Source of the DNA: Ceratodon purpureus
Taxonomy: Eukaryota; Streptophyta; Bryopsida; Pseudoditrichales; Ditrichaceae
DNA length: 64,000 nucleotides
Direction: 5' to 3'
Assembly: GCA_014871385.1 (NCBI GenBank)
Contig: CM026432.1
Location: 8,796,825-8,860,824, forward strand
A program made the position numbers and the translations under genes. This document shows positions 60,968 to 64,000 of this stretch, piece after piece (the stretch's first letter is position 1; each line of letters opens with the position of its first letter). Below the pieces are notes generated by a model that saw nothing but the letters and a program-made list of their open reading frames with translations, ran no database searches and was not told where the DNA came from.

Positions 60968-62473
60968 CTACATGTCATAAAGTTCAACAAAAATCTCTTC
61001 CAAAGTGGGCCTTTTGTCCTCATCTTGATGCCAACATCTTGTAATCAAATCCTTCATCCTACCATCTACATCGTCAGGAAACGAAGGCCTCTTTCCATTG
61101 ATGACAAGATCATGCTCTCCTCTAGTTTCTAAAAACCCTTCCCGCTCAAAAGGAAGAAAGCCCGTTGCAATCTCATAGCACACCATGCCATAACTATATA
61201 CGTCTGACTTCTTTGTAAATAATGTAGGAGAACATCTCTTCTTTGGATCCTTCATGCCCAACAACACTTCCGGTGCTCTCCAAAACCCTGTCCCCATCAC
61301 ACCTAGTGCACATTCATAATCTGATACCACATGTTGTCGAATGCTCACCAAACTACTACGTTGAGTAGAAAAGTCATCACCATCTACATACAACAAGACA
61401 TTGGATGCCTTGAGATCTCTATGCACCACATCATCCATGTGTAACAACATCATCTCCCTTGCAATCCACCTCATCTTCTCAAATACACCCATAGTATTGA
61501 ATGGCGGGCCTCTATTGCCATTGGCTTGCTTCTTCATGTCGATGAGCCTTCGCAAATCACCCCATGCTCTTTCCATCACCATTGCAATCCTCCCATCATT
61601 CGGCAACAACATCACATGCTCTATCTTTGTACCCCTTACGTAATCAGTGTCAAATGCACCCTCTGGCCATAGCTTCACAAGGTCTCGCAAATGATACCCT
61701 CGCGGAAACACCTTGAACACAACATGCCTACCCCCCTCACCTTCTAATTTATCTGTGCAAATCCCTGCATAGATCTTGGCTTCCCCTCCCTCAGCAATCT
61801 TCTCACCTCTCTCATACAACCTATCTCTGTCCTCCTGGAAACACCGACCCCATGCATGATGCTTCCTCTGTTCCAGAATGGCCTCCCGATTGGCCTTCAA
61901 AATGTCCTCATTCAGCTCTCTCTCATCGATAACTTCCTCACCTTCACTCTCCGAAGAACCCCCACCTTGAACGGCACTTCTCCTCTCCGATGTCCTTCCT
62001 GCAGGCCGATCCACAGTGCTCCAGTGCACCTTGGAGCTTGCGATCTCATATTCTACATCGTCGGAGCATTTGGCCCGATGCTCTATCATCGACTGAATGC
62101 GTGCCGAGTAGTACTGTGTGGCACAGGCGGAGTCAGATGCAGAGCTTGCATCCAGAGGAAGAACTGCAGGTGCTTGGTCGGGAGGAGGAGAGCCTTGAAG
62201 TGCAGTGTGGAAAGCGGAGCTCTCCGACAAGAGCGAGTGGTACCCTGTGATAGAGGTTGATGTAGAATTAACATCACGCGGTCCAGGAGTAGAAACAGGC
62301 GCTTTATTCTTACCCGCACGTCTTCTTCGTCTTCTAGAGTTTGCACTCTTGGTATAAAGCCCAGGTTTTTCTTCGGTAGAAGAGACTTGCATTGCAGTTG
62401 CGAAATTGGAGCACAGCTCCGACACAGTAGTGTCTGCTTCCTGACGAGTGACTTCAGCAGAGATGGTCGCCAT
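60968..62473 (-). CDS. Protein kinase K5 of the tandem array (DYE in place of DFG)
   Basis: Single open frame, 501 aa from the ATG at 62473 (MATISAEVTRQEAD). The N-terminal part is closest to K4 (SSTEEKPGLYTKSANSRR), while the 3' part and downstream flank are closest to K3. It has a shorter acidic tract (GGGSSESEGEE) than the others. The kinase residues are complete: KIAEGGEAKIYAG, VVFKVF, HRDLKASN, SDYECALG, GTGFWRAPEVLLG and RCWHQDEDKRPT. The tail ends EEIFVELYDM. With K1 and K3 it is one of three open copies in the array and the best candidate for an intact representative of the K4-type N terminus. Confidence 0.88.
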   Translation of the reverse strand: MATISAEVTRQEADTTVSELCSNFATAMQVSSTEEKPGLYTKSANSRRRRRRAGKNKAPVSTPGPRDVNSTSTSITGYHSLLSESSAFHTALQGSPPPDQAPAVLPLDASSASDSACATQYYSARIQSMIEHRAKCSDDVEYEIASSKVHWSTVDRPAGRTSERRSAVQGGGSSESEGEEVIDERELNEDILKANREAILEQRKHHAWGRCFQEDRDRLYERGEKIAEGGEAKIYAGICTDKLEGEGGRHVVFKVFPRGYHLRDLVKLWPEGAFDTDYVRGTKIEHVMLLPNDGRIAMVMERAWGDLRRLIDMKKQANGNRGPPFNTMGVFEKMRWIAREMMLLHMDDVVHRDLKASNVLLYVDGDDFSTQRSSLVSIRQHVVSDYECALGVMGTGFWRAPEVLLGMKDPKKRCSPTLFTKKSDVYSYGMVCYEIATGFLPFEREGFLETRGEHDLVINGKRPSFPDDVDGRMKDLITRCWHQDEDKRPTLEEIFVELYDM

Positions 62474-64000
62474 GCCGCTTAACGTGCAATCCAATAATCA
62501 ATTGGCGTAGAAGTCCGGAATCACTAACCTCTCTGCAGAACCTTGAAAGAATTCTCAAATCCTACAATATCCACAACGTTTTCATATCAATACACAACCC
62601 TAAATTGCTTTGGCTAACCAGATGCAATTAAACCACATCGCTGAAGAAGCACTCAACAAGTGCAAGATAGCAGATTCGAACACACTGCACCCCGCTCTGT
62701 TAAATACACCCTAAGTCACAAGCACACCACGAATGTACAGGAAGGAACACAAGCCCTCTTCGAACACACTCTTTCTGAATGGCGGAAATCGAACTAGATT
62801 CAAGCAAGGAGGTCTACATTGAGACAACAGATCTGCAACTCGACCATCCTTTTCAGCTAGCAAGCATGAATCTTCAAACCCTTACCCTTCCAAACTCGGA
62901 AACCAGATCCATTCGTGAAATCACATGCACTACAGACAGATCACTTCGTCCAGGAGCTGACATCAAACATCGATACATGGACATATGAAGCAGTGAAGTT
63001 CAAACGGCAGAAGTCGATCGACACTCACCAGACCAGACTTCCGAAACCCTGAAAGCGCCTAACAACCAGCCTCACTGATAACACTGATGTTGCGCTCCTC
63101 GTCAACGGCGCTACCAAAGAGAACAAAAAGCTCCAAGGCACAGCACGCACTGGGAGGTCGATTGTCGGCAAACTGTACGAATCGGACTTGGGCAACGTAG
63201 AGACACTGAAACCCTGGTAAGATGCACAAGAGTCACCACTAGACGCAAACCGACGAGTGGAAGAACCTCAACGTTCTCTTGCTCACGGCAAAATCACAGA
63301 ACACGCGTGAAAACACCAGAGAAACTATGCAACACATCCTGATTGCTCATCAGTGGTTCCGCTTCCGTCCTTTTAAACATTCTGGCTGAAGAATGGCCAC
63401 TGGCATCACCGAGGTCACGATGCCGCGTGAATTGGGTTTGCAACGCGGTTGGCACTGTTCTCCGACGTGGCTACAGTTCAAGGATCAGAGGGCGAAGGAA
63501 TCTGTCTTGATGAAGCCACAGTAAACTTGTCCATGTACATTGAGCATTGGTGTTAGTGAGCGACAATTCTGTTCACAGAGATTGTTCTCGTCAACATATG
63601 ACATTACTTCATGGCCATTGACTCCCTCCTTGGTGCATCTGAAGCATCAACTGGCAATGTTGCCATCTTAGGAATGCAAGAGCTTGGCATTAGGTTAGCT
63701 CAGTCTTGAATGTGACAGGAATGAATAGTAGTGGAAACATGTATCCGGTAGCACAAAGGCAGGCACATGGTTCAGCGTTCAGAACCAGAACATGAACAGT
63801 TGAAAATTAAAATAATACGTTTTGCCTCATAGATGAAAATGAGAGCAGAAATATATCAAACTGACTGAGATCTCCGACTTGTCATGGAAGACCAGCCAGA
63901 GAGTAATCTTTCAGTGACATTGAAGGATCATTATCTGATTCTTTGACCTAGCAATAGAGGTGGAAAGGGCACACTGTTGAAGTCCAGAAGCATATGCTCA
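62474..64000. other. 5' flank of K5 to the window edge
   Basis: Holds the conserved leader acceptor region (CTGCAGAG near 62538), leader donor 63029-63023, one ~184-bp unit (about 63150-63330) and a P-type block with the plus-strand frame 63611-63709 (MAIDSLLGASEASTGN to TGA). The last 250 bases resemble 43850-44110, so an APRT-like segment might follow outside the window. Confidence 0.6.

Noticed and set aside
1-64000. CRISPR arrays, rRNA genes, prokaryotic operons
   Set aside because: None seen. Intron-containing plant genes and AT-rich repeats exclude a prokaryotic source.

Overview
This is nuclear DNA of a land plant. It carries a ROOT HAIR DEFECTIVE 3 (RHD3) type atlastin GTPase, a type I pectin methylesterase with an inhibitor-like pro-region, protein phosphatase-1 inhibitor-2, spliceosomal GT..AG introns and telo-box motifs. 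The very AT-rich gaps, a Plavaka-type transposase and an expanded family of unusual kinases would suit a bryophyte such as a moss. That placement is inference only.

Layout. (1) 1-2018, minus: a multi-exon gene for a plastid-type lipid-A-disaccharide synthase-like (LpxB/GT19) protein, running off the left edge. (2) 2225-8050: transposon territory. A Plavaka-type transposase gene with introns lies on the plus strand (4366-7510) and has a few disabling lesions; an 804-bp piece of it is repeated upstream in inverted orientation. (3) 9727-10884, minus: kinase K0, a diverged member of the family that fills the right half. (4) 14009-22610: ordinary single-copy genes, namely RHD3 (plus), pectinesterase (plus) and PP1 inhibitor-2 (minus). 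(5) 24.7-64 kb: a tandem array of five further kinase copies, all minus: K1 24710-26242, K2 29766-31404 (pseudogene), K3 39206-40777, K4 51572-53116 (pseudogene), K5 60968-62473. Their 5' flanks are conserved and the spacers are AT-rich.

The array was built by nested duplication. K2's 5' flank, the 33.3-39.2 kb spacer and the K3 locus reappear about 21.7 kb further on as K4's 5' flank, the 55.1-61.0 kb spacer and the K5 locus. K1 and K3 share a block of about 1,549 bp in perfect register that ends abruptly inside the kinase domain, as expected from recent gene conversion or duplication. The kinases keep the ATP-binding lysine and the HRDLKASN catalytic loop, but the DFG motif reads DYE (DFE in K0) and a variable insert precedes it. 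Three copies (K1, K3, K5) are open, K2 has a frameshift plus a 119-bp tandem duplication, and K4 has one in-frame TAG.

Two decayed adenine phosphoribosyltransferase fragments lie upstream of K3. A short plus-strand reading frame starting M(A/S)IDS recurs six times upstream of the kinases. A 905-907 bp element with terminal inverted repeats and TA flanks sits in both long spacers. All comparisons were made by eye; identity statements are spot-checked and not a full alignment.
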